Under the pieces are notes generated by a model. It was not told the DNA's origin. It saw nothing but the letters and a program-made list of their open reading frames with translations, and did not search any database. DNA of 64,000 nt, taken from Pratylenchus scribneri. Lineage: Eukaryota > Nematoda > Chromadorea > Rhabditida > Pratylenchidae. Positions 11,356-23,700 of this stretch are shown piece after piece. The stretch is from assembly GCA_030063045.1 (NCBI GenBank), contig JAQSEB010000078.1, positions 874,001 through 938,000 of the forward strand, in the 5' to 3' direction. Each line of letters opens with the position of its first letter. The first letter of the stretch is position 1. Both the position numbers and the translations under genes were made by a program.

Positions 11356-12963
11356 TTAAAATTTTGTTAAAATATTATTTTGTTGGTTATTTATTTGAGT
11401 GGACATGCCATTCAAATTCAAATTGCCATGTATTCCAACAATAGGAGCAGCCGGGCTAATTATGAAATTATTCAAAGTGGGAATGATACGAAATAGCCAG
11501 CCAAAAGTTTTCCTGAAAGCCATTCGATGATTGCTACTAAAAAATAATAATTTAAAAAAATAGATGCAAACTAACTTATTAAAATAAGATATTGAAAATC
11601 AGAATTCTTTCCGGAATAAAAATCAGAATTCTTTCCGGAATGAAAATCAGAATTCTTTCCGGAATGAAAATCAGAATTTTTTTCCGGAATGAAAATCAGA
11701 ATTCTTTCCGGAATGAAAATCAGAATTGTTTCCGGAATGAAAATCAGAATTCTTTTCGGTATTAAAATTAGAATTCTTTTAGGCAAAATTCACAATAATA
11801 TCATATTGATAATGGACGTACCTTGTATAATACAAAACGATTATTTCCGAATTGGTAGCAAATGAAATGAAGACGCCTAAACAATTTATTATAAATATTT
11901 TCAACACTTCATCCAAATCCAAATTGGCCACCGCCCGTCGGCCAATCAACATTATAAGCCAACCAAAACATTGAATTAGGACAATGAGGCCAAGTGATTT
12001 GAAGATGGCTTGCCGGATGGATGAATTTGAATTATTCCCATTTTTGGAGCAACAAAAAATTTTAACCAACATAAATAGATAGCATAAAAAAGTGAGCACA
12101 ACGAAGCAAAGAGAACGAACAATTTGTTAGTAACGGATTACGGTCGTTGAATCCACCCGCGAAAATTCCACTATAATCCACAAAAAAAAAGAATTATTAT
12201 TAAATTTAATATAATAAAAATCAAAATTCTTTTAATTTATAAATTAATCTATACCACATTGTCAACGAAAGACGAAACTCACAGATTTGTTTGTGTTTGA
12301 ATATCTTTGGCCACAATAAATGTCACATATGTAAGAAATGCTGCAGGGATTGAAAGTGCAAATGGAAGGTAAAATTTGTCATCCCTCATTGAGTACCTTT
12401 TAAAATTAATTCTTAGGAGCAGATTTTAAGGTTTTGAACCATTTTTATTTTTATTGATTGATGAGTAAAGCTCATAAATAATATTTTTGAGTATTTATTT
12501 GTTATTTCATATTTTTGATTTATTTTTTGAGCTATTATATATTTTGGCAAAGTTATAGGAAAATTTCATTAAAAATGCAATAAAAACCAAAAATTATCTA
12601 CTATTATGCGATTCTAGCGATCAAAAATCTGAGCCACAATTATAGGATAATTTACTGTAATTAAAATTACCAAATTGGGAAGAAAATACTAAGCATTCGA
12701 TCCACCCCAATCGAGAGCATCATTGGATGGATTCCATACCGTAAACAAATTGGCAAAAATTGAAGCCATAGGCCGATTTGGGCGCAATTGCGATCCAAAA
12801 TTGGGAACATATAAAACAAATATGGAAGAAAAGTGGACATTTTGGAAAAGAGAATGAATACGGAAAAGAGGCCAATTAACAAATGACATGCACTGTGCAA
12901 TTTTCTGTGGAATTTAATTATAGATGGGAAATTACAAATTATAATGCCATTTTTAATAAGCAT
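11356..12963 (-). pseudogene. Srsx-family chemoreceptor GPCR with an apparent frameshift
   Basis: Four exons are visible: 12963-12671, 12396-12283, 12170-11822 and 11536-11356. The first encodes membrane segments and ends in the family motif IGVDRMLSIFFPIW at the end of TM3, which continues into exon 2 (YSMRDDKFYLPFALS). The last exon encodes a typical Srsx tail (NHRMAFRKTFG). Nematode Srsx proteins are seven-pass receptors thought to sense chemicals in neurons. Exon 3 is 349 nt. Entering in the phase set by exon 2 it runs into a stop near 12066, while the downstream TM6-TM7 frame (starting VVLTFLCYLF) is shifted by one base. The likely site is the T6 run near 12086-12091. The cause may be a real inactivating indel or an assembly homopolymer error. 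The N-terminus looks short for TM1, so a small 5' exon may be missing. Intron 3 carries minisatellite array 2. Confidence 0.7.
11594..11778 (+). repeat. 24-bp minisatellite, array 2 (7-8 units)
   Basis: These are the same units as in array 1 (TTCCGGAATGAAAATCAGAA plus a TTCT linker). The array lies in the intron between exons 3 and 4 of the Srsx gene. The edge units are degenerate (GAAAATCAGAATTC at the left, TTCGGTATTAAAATTAG at the right). Confidence 0.95.
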
Positions 12964-14968
12964 GAACTCATATATTTAATAGGCCAATTTGGTTACATTT
13001 AAAATAACTCACAGCAAAGACTAAACTAATTTTAATGATCTTGTAATCAAATTAGAGAGCAGACTATATTGACTTTCATGATATTAATTTTATTTAAATT
13101 TATTCCGAAATTGTAGAGTTTGCTTAAAAATTATTGAAAAGACTTTTACTTTATATTAGTAGTAAAATTTTCAGTGGTTTTTTTGTAAATAACTGTCAAT
13201 GCCAATAATGCCTAGGAAACTTTTCTATTCATCCTACTGTACCCCACTTTTTGCCTAATTGCCCCGTCACTCTATCAATCAAATATTGCCTCAAACTGTT
13301 TTTTTTTTATCCCACTCCTTTCCCCACAAAAGGTCCGCATTTTTTGCTCATTTTTACGACGTTTTGTTACCAGAATTTCCCCCAAACAGATAAGAAAAAT
13401 ATGAAAGTCCACAGCAGTCAATCTACTAATCCCAACCCCTTCGTTGGGCCACTGGAGGTTTAGGATTTAGGTAGGCCTCCGGTGAAGGCCCGGGACAAGA
13501 GCCTAGGCCCACTCTTTCTAAACAATATTTGTCCCGGGAATAAGGACTATAAATTACCATCAATTCTGAACGAATCTAAATAAAATTAAAATTATTTGAT
13601 AGCCAAATGTCTGCTCTTTAATTTGATAATAAAATAGTTAGAATTGGTTCAGTCTTTGATGAATTATTATAAAGGGGACCAAGTTGGATCATATACTTTT
13701 TATCGGCAAATATTCTACTTGAAAACAATAAAATATTCCAAATTAATGTAAAATTTATTCATGTATTCTCCATATTGACCAACCTATTTTTAATTGTGAT
13801 GAAGAAGAGCGCACCAAAAAGGATTAATCCGAGAAAATCCGATAAAATTAACAATTGCCACAACACAGTAAAATATGTTGATGATATCATTCGGAAATAA
13901 AATAAATAGCAGAAGGGTCTATTCCGAAATTATTGCCTCGAGGTAAATTTGAATACTTTTTAGCAACAGAAATTTTTTTCTACCTTGTCTCATAGGAACG
14001 AGTCCTATTTGATAGGCTATTGCAAACATTTTAAATTGAATTTTATGCCATGCAGGAAGTAGTAATTATAATTTCTATTTCAATAATTTTATAGACCCAC
14101 CCATGTTAGAATTAGAACTTTGGAAGTTAGCCTATTTAATCAGGACTGGCTATTTTCAGGTTGGCTAAAAAGTTTTGGAAATTTACCTCGAGTCAATACT
14201 GGGACTCAAATTTTGAAGTAAAATAAAAAATGATTGAAATTTTCTTATTAGGAATGAAAATGTGGGAAATGGAATAATGTGGCGGATAATTTAATATTAG
14301 TACTTACTCAACATTTAATATTTAAAAAAAATATTCAGAATTGCGGCAGTGTCTGTAAACTGAATTAAATTATCACTTTGCAAATTTTTTCTCTGTTCAA
14401 ATTATGCCCCCAATGAAATTCAATTAAATGGACTCCAGAGTTCAGACACTATAATTTATAAAATTATCATTTCCATCTGTTTATTAAAATAAAATCACTG
14501 TGAAGTATGGAATATATTGGAATATATTGGAATCCTACTGATTTTGGTTCTTGTACCATAATTAACGTAAAGGCTAATTTAGGAGGGTGGTCATATGCAT
14601 TTGAAGAAAAGCCTGAATTTACTATAAAATGGCTTAATTATATTGATGAGTGAGAATATTCAAATTCTTATAGGAGAAAATTTTTCCGACTTCATCCAGA
14701 AAATTGCCTCTTTACTCCGGAGTATTTAGTAATTCAGAAATTTCAATTAAGCCACTTTGTAGAAGAAATTCAGACCTTTAAAATGGTATATCCTCTTCTT
14801 AATTTGGCTATAGCCTCATTAATCCACGGCCAAAAACTAATGCCGGTTCTATTTGGCGCATTTTGTCCTATTCAGACCCAATTCATGGATTTAATTAAAA
14901 TTATTTATAATTCATATTTTAATAAAAATTTGTTAATTTCATCAATTTATAATTATTACATCATTAAA
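12964..14968. other. 2-kb spacer of nested repeats
   Basis: No gene could be supported. A family B fold-back is split by a family D element: B left part about 13020-13175, D about 13190-13550, B right part about 13555-13680. A lone family A right arm lies at about 14750-14850. The rest is AT-rich sequence without a recognisable feature. Confidence 0.6.
13190..13550 (+). repeat. dispersed element family D, copy 1
   Basis: It starts with TGTCAATGCCAATAATGCCT, includes ATCAATCAAATATTGCCTCA, and ends near a GGCC-rich stretch (GGGCCACTGGAGGTTTAGG, GGCCCGGGACAAGAGCCTAG). It matches copies at 16.4, 38.75, 40.1 and 41.3 kb. It sits inside a family B element. Confidence 0.7.
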
Positions 14969-17900
14969 TTAATTAAATTTTGTTGCCAATTTCATTTTTT
15001 CACAATTCCCTTCCTCCTCCATCTTCGCCCAATCTTTTTCCATTCTTCCACCGCCTCCATTGTTGATTCGTTGTTTTCTTGCGCTGAATTTGTTGGCCAA
15101 TCCCTCCAAAAATCCTCTCCCTCCTCTGGCCAACATCCCTTGGATGCCCTTTTGCATTTCGGAATCACTAAAATGCACCAACGGGGAAGGAGGAATTTGT
15201 TCGGCGCCTTCAGGCGGTCGGCCACCAGTTTTGCTGGCCAATTTTGCTTTGATTCGATGGGCCCATCCGGCGGCTGATGAGGTGGATGCATCGTGTTGAC
15301 TGACTTCATAATCTGTAAATTGCTTAAGTTTTAATAAATGATTCATATAATTTCTTTCAATTTTCCTAATTGGCTCATTTTCATTTCCCTTCTCCTTTCT
15401 CTACTCTCTCAAATTATTTACCATTAAAAAATACAAAAAAAGGGGAAGTCAAAATGTGCCTCGTTAGCTCAGCTTGGTAGAGCGTCAGACTTTTAATCTG
15501 AAGGCCACGGGATCGAGACCCGTACGGGGCTGAATTTTTTTTTGGTGTCTTTTAATATACCATCGATTGAGTATACTTGGGCCTAAATTAGGAGGGAACC
15601 AATTCAGGAAGGCGATATGCCATTTTAAAGCTCTAAATATCCTCTAAAAAGTGACTTTCCTAATTTTTTTTTAATTTAAAAGATTTTTTCTCCCAATAAT
15701 TGGGTTAATTTATATTCGAATTCAAAGATATTTAACATTTTTAAATTTTAAAGTTTGTTAAAACATTTAAAAATGGCTTACCCTCAAAATGGTCGAGTTT
15801 ATTTCACTTAAAGATATATAAAAAGTTTATTTTTATTTCATAGATTAAAAATAGACAAAATTGCAAAGAATTATTTTGGCTTCCAAATGGCATATTACCT
15901 TCTTAAATTGGCATTGCCTCATTTTCTACTAATGGACAAAAAATTAGGTACTGAATCGGGCATGTTGAATTCTCTACTACCAATTTGACCTAAGAATCAC
16001 CCAAAAATGTCTCCCAAGTCCCAATCCTTTTTTATACCCTTTCCCCGTTTCCTCACCAATTAATGGTCCTTCGGGAATGGCCAATGCCGGATCGCGCTCT
16101 GCAAATTCAACAATTGGCCCTTCTGGCACTGGTTCAGGCTTCTCCCTTTCCACGCGCCTTTCGCTTTTCCCACTGCCATTTTGGCGATGAAATAGCCGAT
16201 GGGTGTTTGGCGAACGGGCTGCCCGGGTGGCCAACAATAATTGGGGTGGCATTGTGGGTCCAGGTGGCAATGGCCATCGACTCGAATGGCGGGCATTGGC
16301 ACTGGCCTGATGTTGGCTAATCATTGCTTGACGAAAATTTGGATCATGGCGAAGGTAGCGGAGAAATTCCTAAAAAAAATTTGTGAATTATTTTTACTAA
16401 AGTGGAAATAAATGTAACTGTCAATGCCAAGAATGCCTAAAAGGGCCTTTCCTATTCATCCTACTGTACGCCCACTTTTCTCCTAATCGCCCCGTCATCC
16501 TATCAATCAAATATTGCCTCAATCTGCCTTTTATTAAACCTGCCCCTTTTCCTCTCCCACTGCTTTTTCCCTTCAATCACATTTTGACAAAAAATACAAA
16601 AAATCCTTATCCCGTTCAATTGGCCACTGGGGGCTAAGGCTCGGCGAAGGACGGGGGCAAAAGTATAGGCCCAGCTCTCGCCACAAATAACTTTAGCCCT
16701 AAATTAGAACTAATAGAAACATTATATTAGAAAGACTGCTAATAAGTAAGTAAAGGATTGCTATTTAATTTGGTGAATAAAAATGTTGATGAACATTTTT
16801 CATCTTGTAAATTTATCAAGGCCATTGATAGAATTGTTTATTCTAAGTCTTCGATCTATTCTAAACTATTATAAATAATACCAATATTTGTTATGGCAAG
16901 GTTTATGATGGATGGCCTCAAAATTTTTGATTTTCCGAAACGAACAAAATTTTTAGAATTTTTTTTGCCAAATTAAATAAATATTTCATCTGAAATATTT
17001 TACCATTATTATAGGTAAAGAATATATTTATTTGGTATTCCACTAAATTGTTAATTACATTTCAAAGAATATAAATTTACTTTTTGAATCTGAATATATT
17101 TAAAATGTTTTCGGAAAATTTTCTTTTCTAAGCCATTTGCGATTTTGTAATTCAACAACGAAAAACTTTACTCGATTTTGGATGAGCAATGCAATTTTTT
17201 CATCATCCGCACAGGGATCCCTTCGACTTTGTTGGGTGCCATTTTCTGTTGATGATGATGAAGATGGTTGTGGATGATTTTGATGGCTTAAAAATAATAA
17301 AAAAAAATTAAAAACAAAAATTTAAATTAAATATTTTGGCAGCTAATTCTAAATTCCTTTTTTACCAATTTATTGACCCACAATTTCCTCACCAATTTTG
17401 GCCATTTGTCAATTCTCCTCGATTTGCTGCCCTCTTCAATGCCTCAATTTCATCCAAATATTCTCCATTATTTCTGTTTTGTCCGGTGGTCGATGAACTT
17501 TGTGGACATTCCGAATGATTTTGTGTGGCACTTCGCTCCAATAATTCTTCTATTGTTTGGCCCACATTTCCATCGTATTTTCGCAAAACTGATTCAATCA
17601 TTCGGCCACTCAATTGAGGGAACATTGCCTTGAATTGGGCCATCGTCTAATGAAAGAATGAGAGTAGTGGGCATTGTATTTTTTTTTAGAGTTTTAAAGG
17701 AAAAATGGAAGCTTTAGTAGACCATGGGATTACTGTCGATTGAATACTTTCTTCCGTTCTTTGCCTTTATCTTCGCCAGGTTAATACCAATCAGAAAAAA
17801 CAATATACCTTTTGAAAGGCCATAGTTTACTCTACAAAATGGCTTTAATGTATTTTAGATTTTTCTAATTTAATTAAAAATATAACTCTTCTTTTTAGAA

Positions 17901-18270
17901 TGAGAGCTATTCGATCACTTGAGTGAAACAAATTATTTTAGAATTCATAAAATTTAATCAAGCCTTTTTCTAGAAGAAATTCAGGCCTTTAAAATGGTAT
18001 ATCATTTTCAAAGATTAGTAATTGCCTCATTGACTGAGCTATTGGCCAAAAACTCTAAATTTCGGGTACTCAATCGTCCTCTACCCTGTGATGAAGCTAT
18101 TAAATATTTTTTTAAAGAATTGAATGAATGATATGAATAAAAAATTAAGCAAAATATATTTAAATGCCTCAAGGTTGATAAAATTGTAATTCCAAAAAGT
18201 GTCAAAATACCGTCTCGAAATTGAGCAAATTGCCGCCTGCACAATCCTCGTTCATTTTTTGATTACTCAT
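14969..18270 (-). CDS. CUEDC1: CUE domain-containing protein, CUEDC1-like (5 exons)
   Basis: The exons are 18270-18211, 17646-17393, 17286-17172, 16369-16057 and 15312-14969. All phases match and give about 361 residues (human CUEDC1 is of similar size). The CUE domain starts at about residue 17 (FETTMAQFKAMFPQLSGRMI) and carries the MFP motif. CUE domains bind ubiquitin. The middle segment ADDEKIALLIQN followed by EFLRYLRHDPNFRQAM matches the conserved CUEDC1 block around EDERIALFLQNEEF. The C-terminal part (SEMQKGIQGMLARG, then FLEGLANKFSARKQ) matches the second conserved CUEDC1 block. The exon 3 acceptor is TTTTTAAG rather than TTTCAG. The start ATG at 18270 has a second in-frame ATG 15 nt further in. 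A tRNA-Lys lies antisense in intron 4, and introns 1, 3 and 4 are filled by dispersed elements. Confidence 0.85.
15458..15531 (+). tRNA. tRNA-Lys (anticodon TTT)
   Basis: A full cloverleaf can be drawn. The acceptor stem is GCCTCGT with ACGGGGC (one G-T pair), the D stem is GCTC/GAGC, the anticodon stem is TCAGA/TCTGA with loop CTTTTAA, and the T stem is ACGGG/CCCGT with loop ATCGAGA. A T run follows at once (pol III terminator). The T loop begins with A instead of the usual T, a minor oddity in the B box. It is nested in intron 4 of the CUEDC1-like gene on the opposite strand. Confidence 0.93.
15585..15950. repeat. fold-back element family A copy
   Basis: The left arm AACCAATTCAGGAAGGCGAT then GCCATTTTAAAGC is answered by a right arm with CTTCCAAATGGCATATTACC. 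It lies in intron 4 of the CUEDC1-like gene, just downstream of the tRNA. Confidence 0.6.
16405..16720 (+). repeat. dispersed element family D, copy 2
   Basis: It carries TGTCAATGCCAAGAATGCCT, ATCAATCAAATATTGCCTCA and a GC-rich end with GGCCCAGCTCTCGCC. It lies in intron 3 of the CUEDC1-like gene. Confidence 0.75.
17780..18060. repeat. fold-back element family A copy
   Basis: The left arm ATACCTTTTGAAAGGC is mirrored by a right arm containing AAGCCTTTTTCTAGAAG and AATTGCCTCATTGACTGAG. It occupies much of intron 1 of the CUEDC1-like gene. Confidence 0.55.
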
Positions 18271-20743
18271 CACAGTTAGCAATTTTTGCAAAATATATAA
18301 TGTTCACAAGAAGGAAATGCTGGAAAAATATACTTTTACAAATAGGAATATGAAGCAAAGGAATGAATGGATATTCAATGATTCTGCGCGAAGGAAAGCG
18401 AAAAAATCAACCACTTTTCAAGAAGGCTTTTAACGGGATATAAAAGAATAATAAGGAAAGGGACAATTTATTAAAAGGAATTGGCTAATGTTTGAGAAGG
18501 CTTTTAACAAAAATGGAAGCCTTTTTTGATGAGATTCTTCTCAAAAGAATACAAAAATGGAATCATTGAAGATGTAAAAATGATGGAAACGGATGTTTGC
18601 TTAAAATGAGGGGGAATCGCAGATTTATTATTGTTGAATTATTATTACTTTTTTGAGGGCGAAATTTGGTCGCCTTAAGGGAAAAATAAGAAGAGGGAAA
18701 CAGTATTGCCGATGTATGAGTGACGAATCTGCTGCTGCTGGAGGGGACCTCAAAAAGTGTAAACGTGGAAAAGTGGGTGAAAAGGAATGTGACAAGAGAA
18801 ATTTTGAGAGTAAGGTGGCGGCATGCTGTCTGTCAGTATCCAATATTGGTTTTGGGCGATGCGAGAGAGAAGAATGTTTTTGACGTATATTTTGGGGTAT
18901 TCTCGCCGGCTGGTACTGGTAGCAATAAAGCTGGTCGATTCTTAGCTGAAAATAATATACATAGACGGCTGTCAATAAAAAGAAAGTATAGGCGGCTGGC
19001 AGTAAAATGGATAGAGATAGATGGTCGTCGAGAGCCATCGAGAATACAAATGACTGCTACTGGCAGGCTTATCAATATAAAAATAAAACATAATGTACCC
19101 TTTTTATGCTTTAGATTAGAGTTCATAGCTCAATCAGAGGTAATAAGATGACCAATTTAGGGAATTCATATACCCTACTAAAGGTCTGATTTTCCTTGTG
19201 GCTTATAAATTGCATCCTACATTTTAAATGAATCAAAGGTCTTTTAATAAATAAGTTCATACTAATATAGGGAATAACACTAATCCTCATGACAACAAAA
19301 TATTTTAAAATTCATTAAATTTAATTTATCTACTTTACAGAGGGAAATCAAATCTTTCAAATGGTATCGCCTTCCTAAATTGACTCGTGCCTCGTTGAAT
19401 TATGGGCCAAAAACACATGCAAATATTCAATTGGCCAATGGCAATATTCAATTCTATTACTTCACATGATTTGACAAGAAAGAAATGTGAGATATGGATT
19501 AATTAGGTATTCGGATTCGGTTGCTGGGTTTGAGGCAAAATTCTGGAAGAATCATAAAGAAGCTATAATGATAATTTGGCCAAATTTTATGGCCTTTAAT
19601 CTAAAATACAAGGAACCATTAATTCCTTTTTGTACGAATTTATTTGCCAAATTTTGAAGTGATTTATTTAAAAAAACATTTTATTTATTTATCGGTGTCG
19701 AAATGGAGTCACAAATTTATGGAAATTAAAAAAATAATGAAAGTCCAAATGGTAAAAAATTATTGGATAAAAATTGTTTGGATGAGGAATGAAATTTATG
19801 GAAGGAAAAGGAAGGATGGGATTTTAACTAATTCATCATGGATTTTGGATTGAATGGAAATGGATAAAATGGTATCTAAAAAATAAATGTAAAATAAAAA
19901 AATAAAGAACATCTATGCTAAAATTTTATAATTATAATAAAATAAAAAATTGACTGAAGTGTGAATATTGGAGTGAACTTAAAAAATGCTTTGGAAAATG
20001 AGGTCAATTTATTGGTAAATTGGAAATTTAAATCCGAGAAGATAAAGATTTCCAAGATGGACTTCTAGATTTGTCCTATTCCGGAAAATGCCTAGCTTCG
20101 AAAATTGGGCTATAAACAATTGAAAATATGTAGGAGGGGCCTAAAATTTGTTATAGGAAATTGGCTTATAGCTGCTTCTGCTTTGGTACTATCTTAAAAG
20201 GAATTTCTCCTTTAATATTCCGAAAATTGTGTTGAGCCGATGGGCAGTTTTTTTGATGTTATTAGGTAATTTTTATTTAAAATGATGGACAAACAAATAT
20301 AATATTTAATTCGCCAAAAAACATTATAATTACCGAAAAGAAAAAGATTATAATGGTTCAATCTTCAGTGGTTTATCCTAGCATAAATCTTATATTCAAT
20401 TCAATGTATTTTTGGATTAGGAATGTAGGATAAACCCTTAAAACATTATAATTTTGGTACCTTTTTTCAGCAGTTTTAATGTTATTTTCGACAAATTAAA
20501 CACTATTCAAAAAATAAATGCGAGTGAGGAAGGAAGGAGGATTGGATAAGCTCACGAACTTGTTTTTGGGACCAACTTTTGGAGGAGAGTGGGGGGACTA
20601 TAATGCACAAAAAGAGGGATTTTGAACATGTTTGACTGACTGAGAGATAAAGGAATGTGAACAAAATATTTAAGGAGAGGGGGGATTTGGGCGCTATTCC
20701 ATAGCCATTGTCATTAATGCCATCAAAATATGTTGAAAATCCA
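18271..20743. other. 2.5-kb spacer upstream of the CUEDC1-like gene
   Basis: No gene could be supported. Open frames on both strands at 18628-19150 overlap each other and lack domains and splice sites. A family A fold-back lies at about 19120-19420. The last 250 bp before 20743 are purine-rich. Confidence 0.45.
19120..19420. repeat. fold-back element family A copy (diverged)
   Basis: The left arm has AGTTCATAGCTCAATCAGAG. The right arm has TCGCCTTCCTAAATTGACTC and CTCGTTGAATTATGGGCC in inverse orientation. Confidence 0.5.
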
Positions 20744-23700
20744 TCAAATTCCTCCTCCTCTTAGCATTAGGGCAGTGCCAAACATGGCCAACATTGCCAA
20801 CCATCCATTTGCGCCCATTCCCACCGAACCTCCAGCCAATCCTTCCGGTTCCCCTTGATTGATTCCATCCGTGTCATCCTCTTCGCCTCCATCCTCGTCG
20901 TAATGGTCAACGGCACCGGATGAGGATTGTTGCTGATCACGTTGGGCATTTTCACGTTTTTGTAAGCAATTGAATTCACAATCGGCCAGCTTGTCCGCGT
21001 GGAGACCCTGCAAATTGAGAAATGATTTATGCATTTGCCTTAGAGTCTATATGTTATGTCGAATCTTGGAAATTGACGATTTCCGGAAATCGTCAATTTC
21101 CAAGAATCGTTGTAACATATATATTGTTTGGCTATTTATTCATTTTTTAAACCTCTTAAGCTACCAAATATAAGTCTTTATTTTTTAAAATTCTTGCTAC
21201 CATTTAGCTTCTTAATAAATGGAAATAATGGTGTGGACATGAATTAAAATATTTACGGATTATTTTATTTCATCCAATTCTCCATTGTTTCCTATACTGA
21301 ATGATAATTTAGATTAATTCTTTTCATTTACATTTATTATTAATTAATTTTTGTATATGCCTATAGGGACTTGTTGATTGAATATCGAATTCAAAGTTAA
21401 TTCATAAATTTTAAAAACAATTCTTTGATATCTCTAATGGATGCTTAATTTATATTTATGAGACTTAAAATTTGACTTATTAGACCATTAGTTAGTTAAT
21501 TAAGGCAATTTAGAATGGAGGAGTTCCTTTTTGATTATTGCTTTAGGCTTCATTGATCACTAAATTATAATGGATTTTATTTTGCCGACGTTGCTACAAT
21601 TTAGCCATATAATATTTTCTTCCTATGATATTAAGAATTGGGAACCAGATTTTAAGGTCAAAAAAATTTAATTTCTTTGGAGCCTCTATTGAGGGTTAAT
21701 AATAAATATAGAATCCATTAAAAATGCGTGCGTTCAGATTCTGAACGATTCTAGGTCTGCTAAAACTTGCCTTGAACATTCCGGTCAGTGAACGGCACAT
21801 AATCAGTGAGGCATCCTCCTCGCAAAGGCCCGACATTGCTTCCATGTATTCTTGCAATTTATTGTTCACCGCAGTGCAAACCTCCTCATCCGGATGGTCC
21901 AGGAATTTTTCGCTGAGGTAAGTGCCTGAATTTTGAGCGGTAAATCAATTAATATAGTAGGGGAAAATTAATGTACATATAACTTTTTGTCCCATAACTC
22001 AATTGAGGCAATAATCAATTTTGAAAGGCGATTAGCCATTTTAAAGCCCAAAGTGTCCTCTAAATAGTGGCCTTTTTTAAATTAAAAAATCAAAATTTAA
22101 AAAAAGTTATATCTCTTTGAATGAAATAAATTAGAATTATTGAAGAAAACCAGGTTATTTTATAAGTTTTCCAAAATATTAGTAAGGCCACTTTTTAGAG
22201 GACATTTTGGGCTTTCAAATGGCATTCCGCCTTCCCGAATTGGTTGTTCCTTTGTTGAGTTATGGCCAAAAGAACGCCCAAGTTTTTATTTTTACCTGCA
22301 CTGACGGTCATTTCGCCAATGCGTTCCCGGGATAAACATGGCCTGTGCTCATTCAACAATTGTTGGCCTTCGGGTGAGCAGGCATAGGTGAGGAGGTAAT
22401 AGCTCTGAATTTTTTTAGGATTTTTCATTTTAATAAGGATTTATGTTCGGGGACACAACATTTTGAAAATGAAATTTCGGAAAAGAGATAAACGAATTTT
22501 ATTGCCTTATTAGGGAAAAATCATAAGGCCTGAGGCTCCAATCAATATTCTTTTATATGTTTACCTGATTCTATGTTTTTTGACTGATTCTGATTTCTGA
22601 TTCGCTATGTTTCTTTTTCTTCTAATTATCGTACAGCTTAATCTATGTGGCCCAATTGATTTGTTTTTTCTCTATAATATTTCAAATTGATTTGAACTTT
22701 TTGAATTTGAACCAAATTTTATGGCCAACTGAAATTTCGGGCTTTTTTAAACAGCAGATTTAGAAATTTCAAGAATATTTTCTTAACTAAATCTAGAATC
22801 TACCATACCGAATCGAAATAACCATAAATTAATGTATTCTAAGGATGTCAAATAATAGCTGACAATGAGATACAGCCATTAATCTTAAACTACAATATCT
22901 GTTACTTAAAATATTTTTGGTCAGTGGAAACAGAATTGTTCATATAATCAGGCAAATCAACTTATTTAAGCTTATCATCAAATAAAAGATAGGGGAATTA
23001 GTTTAGATTTAATTAAACTGTCCCTTCATAAATTAAAAATTCAAAAAATAAAAACAAACTCTGAGAAAACTGCCCGAATTCTTTCGGTGCACCAACAAAT
23101 CGCTGACTGTATTGCTGGCTTGCACAATTTCGGAATGACTGCATTCATGCGGCTCCGGGCCTTCGTCCTTTATCAAAGGGAAAAATAAATCCATCTAATT
23201 AATATTTTCCCCCAAATTTCCATAAAAATAAAATTTTCCATATGATTCTTATGTAGGGGGGAGGGGGGGGGGGTTAGTTGATGATTGGTTAGTTGATATT
23301 TCTAGTTTGTGACACATAAACTTATCGAAGAAGCAACCAATCAGCAGCAGAAGGAAGGCGCTATGCCATTGGAAAGCCAAAGTACCCTTTCAATTTGCCA
23401 TTTTTAATTTTATAAAATCCAACTTTTTGTTTGTCTGTTAATGTAATAGACCTGAATTTTTAGAGGAAAACCGCTCATTTTACAAAATATTTTCAATTTC
23501 CGAAAATTTGAAAAGCCACTTTTTAGAGAACATTTAAGGATTTTAAATGGCATTATTCCTTCCTGTGAATTGGTTGATTCCAAACAGACCTAGGTATATA
23601 TGTTGTACTCAATCTCAATCTGACTGACTGAGGGCAATCATCTTATTTCTCTGCCCAATTTTATTTGTATTCAATCAGTTTTCATATCAAAATATTTCTC

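Noticed and set aside
18628..19151. Open frames on both strands upstream of the CUEDC1-like gene
   Set aside because: They overlap each other on opposite strands, show no domain, and lie where a promoter is expected.
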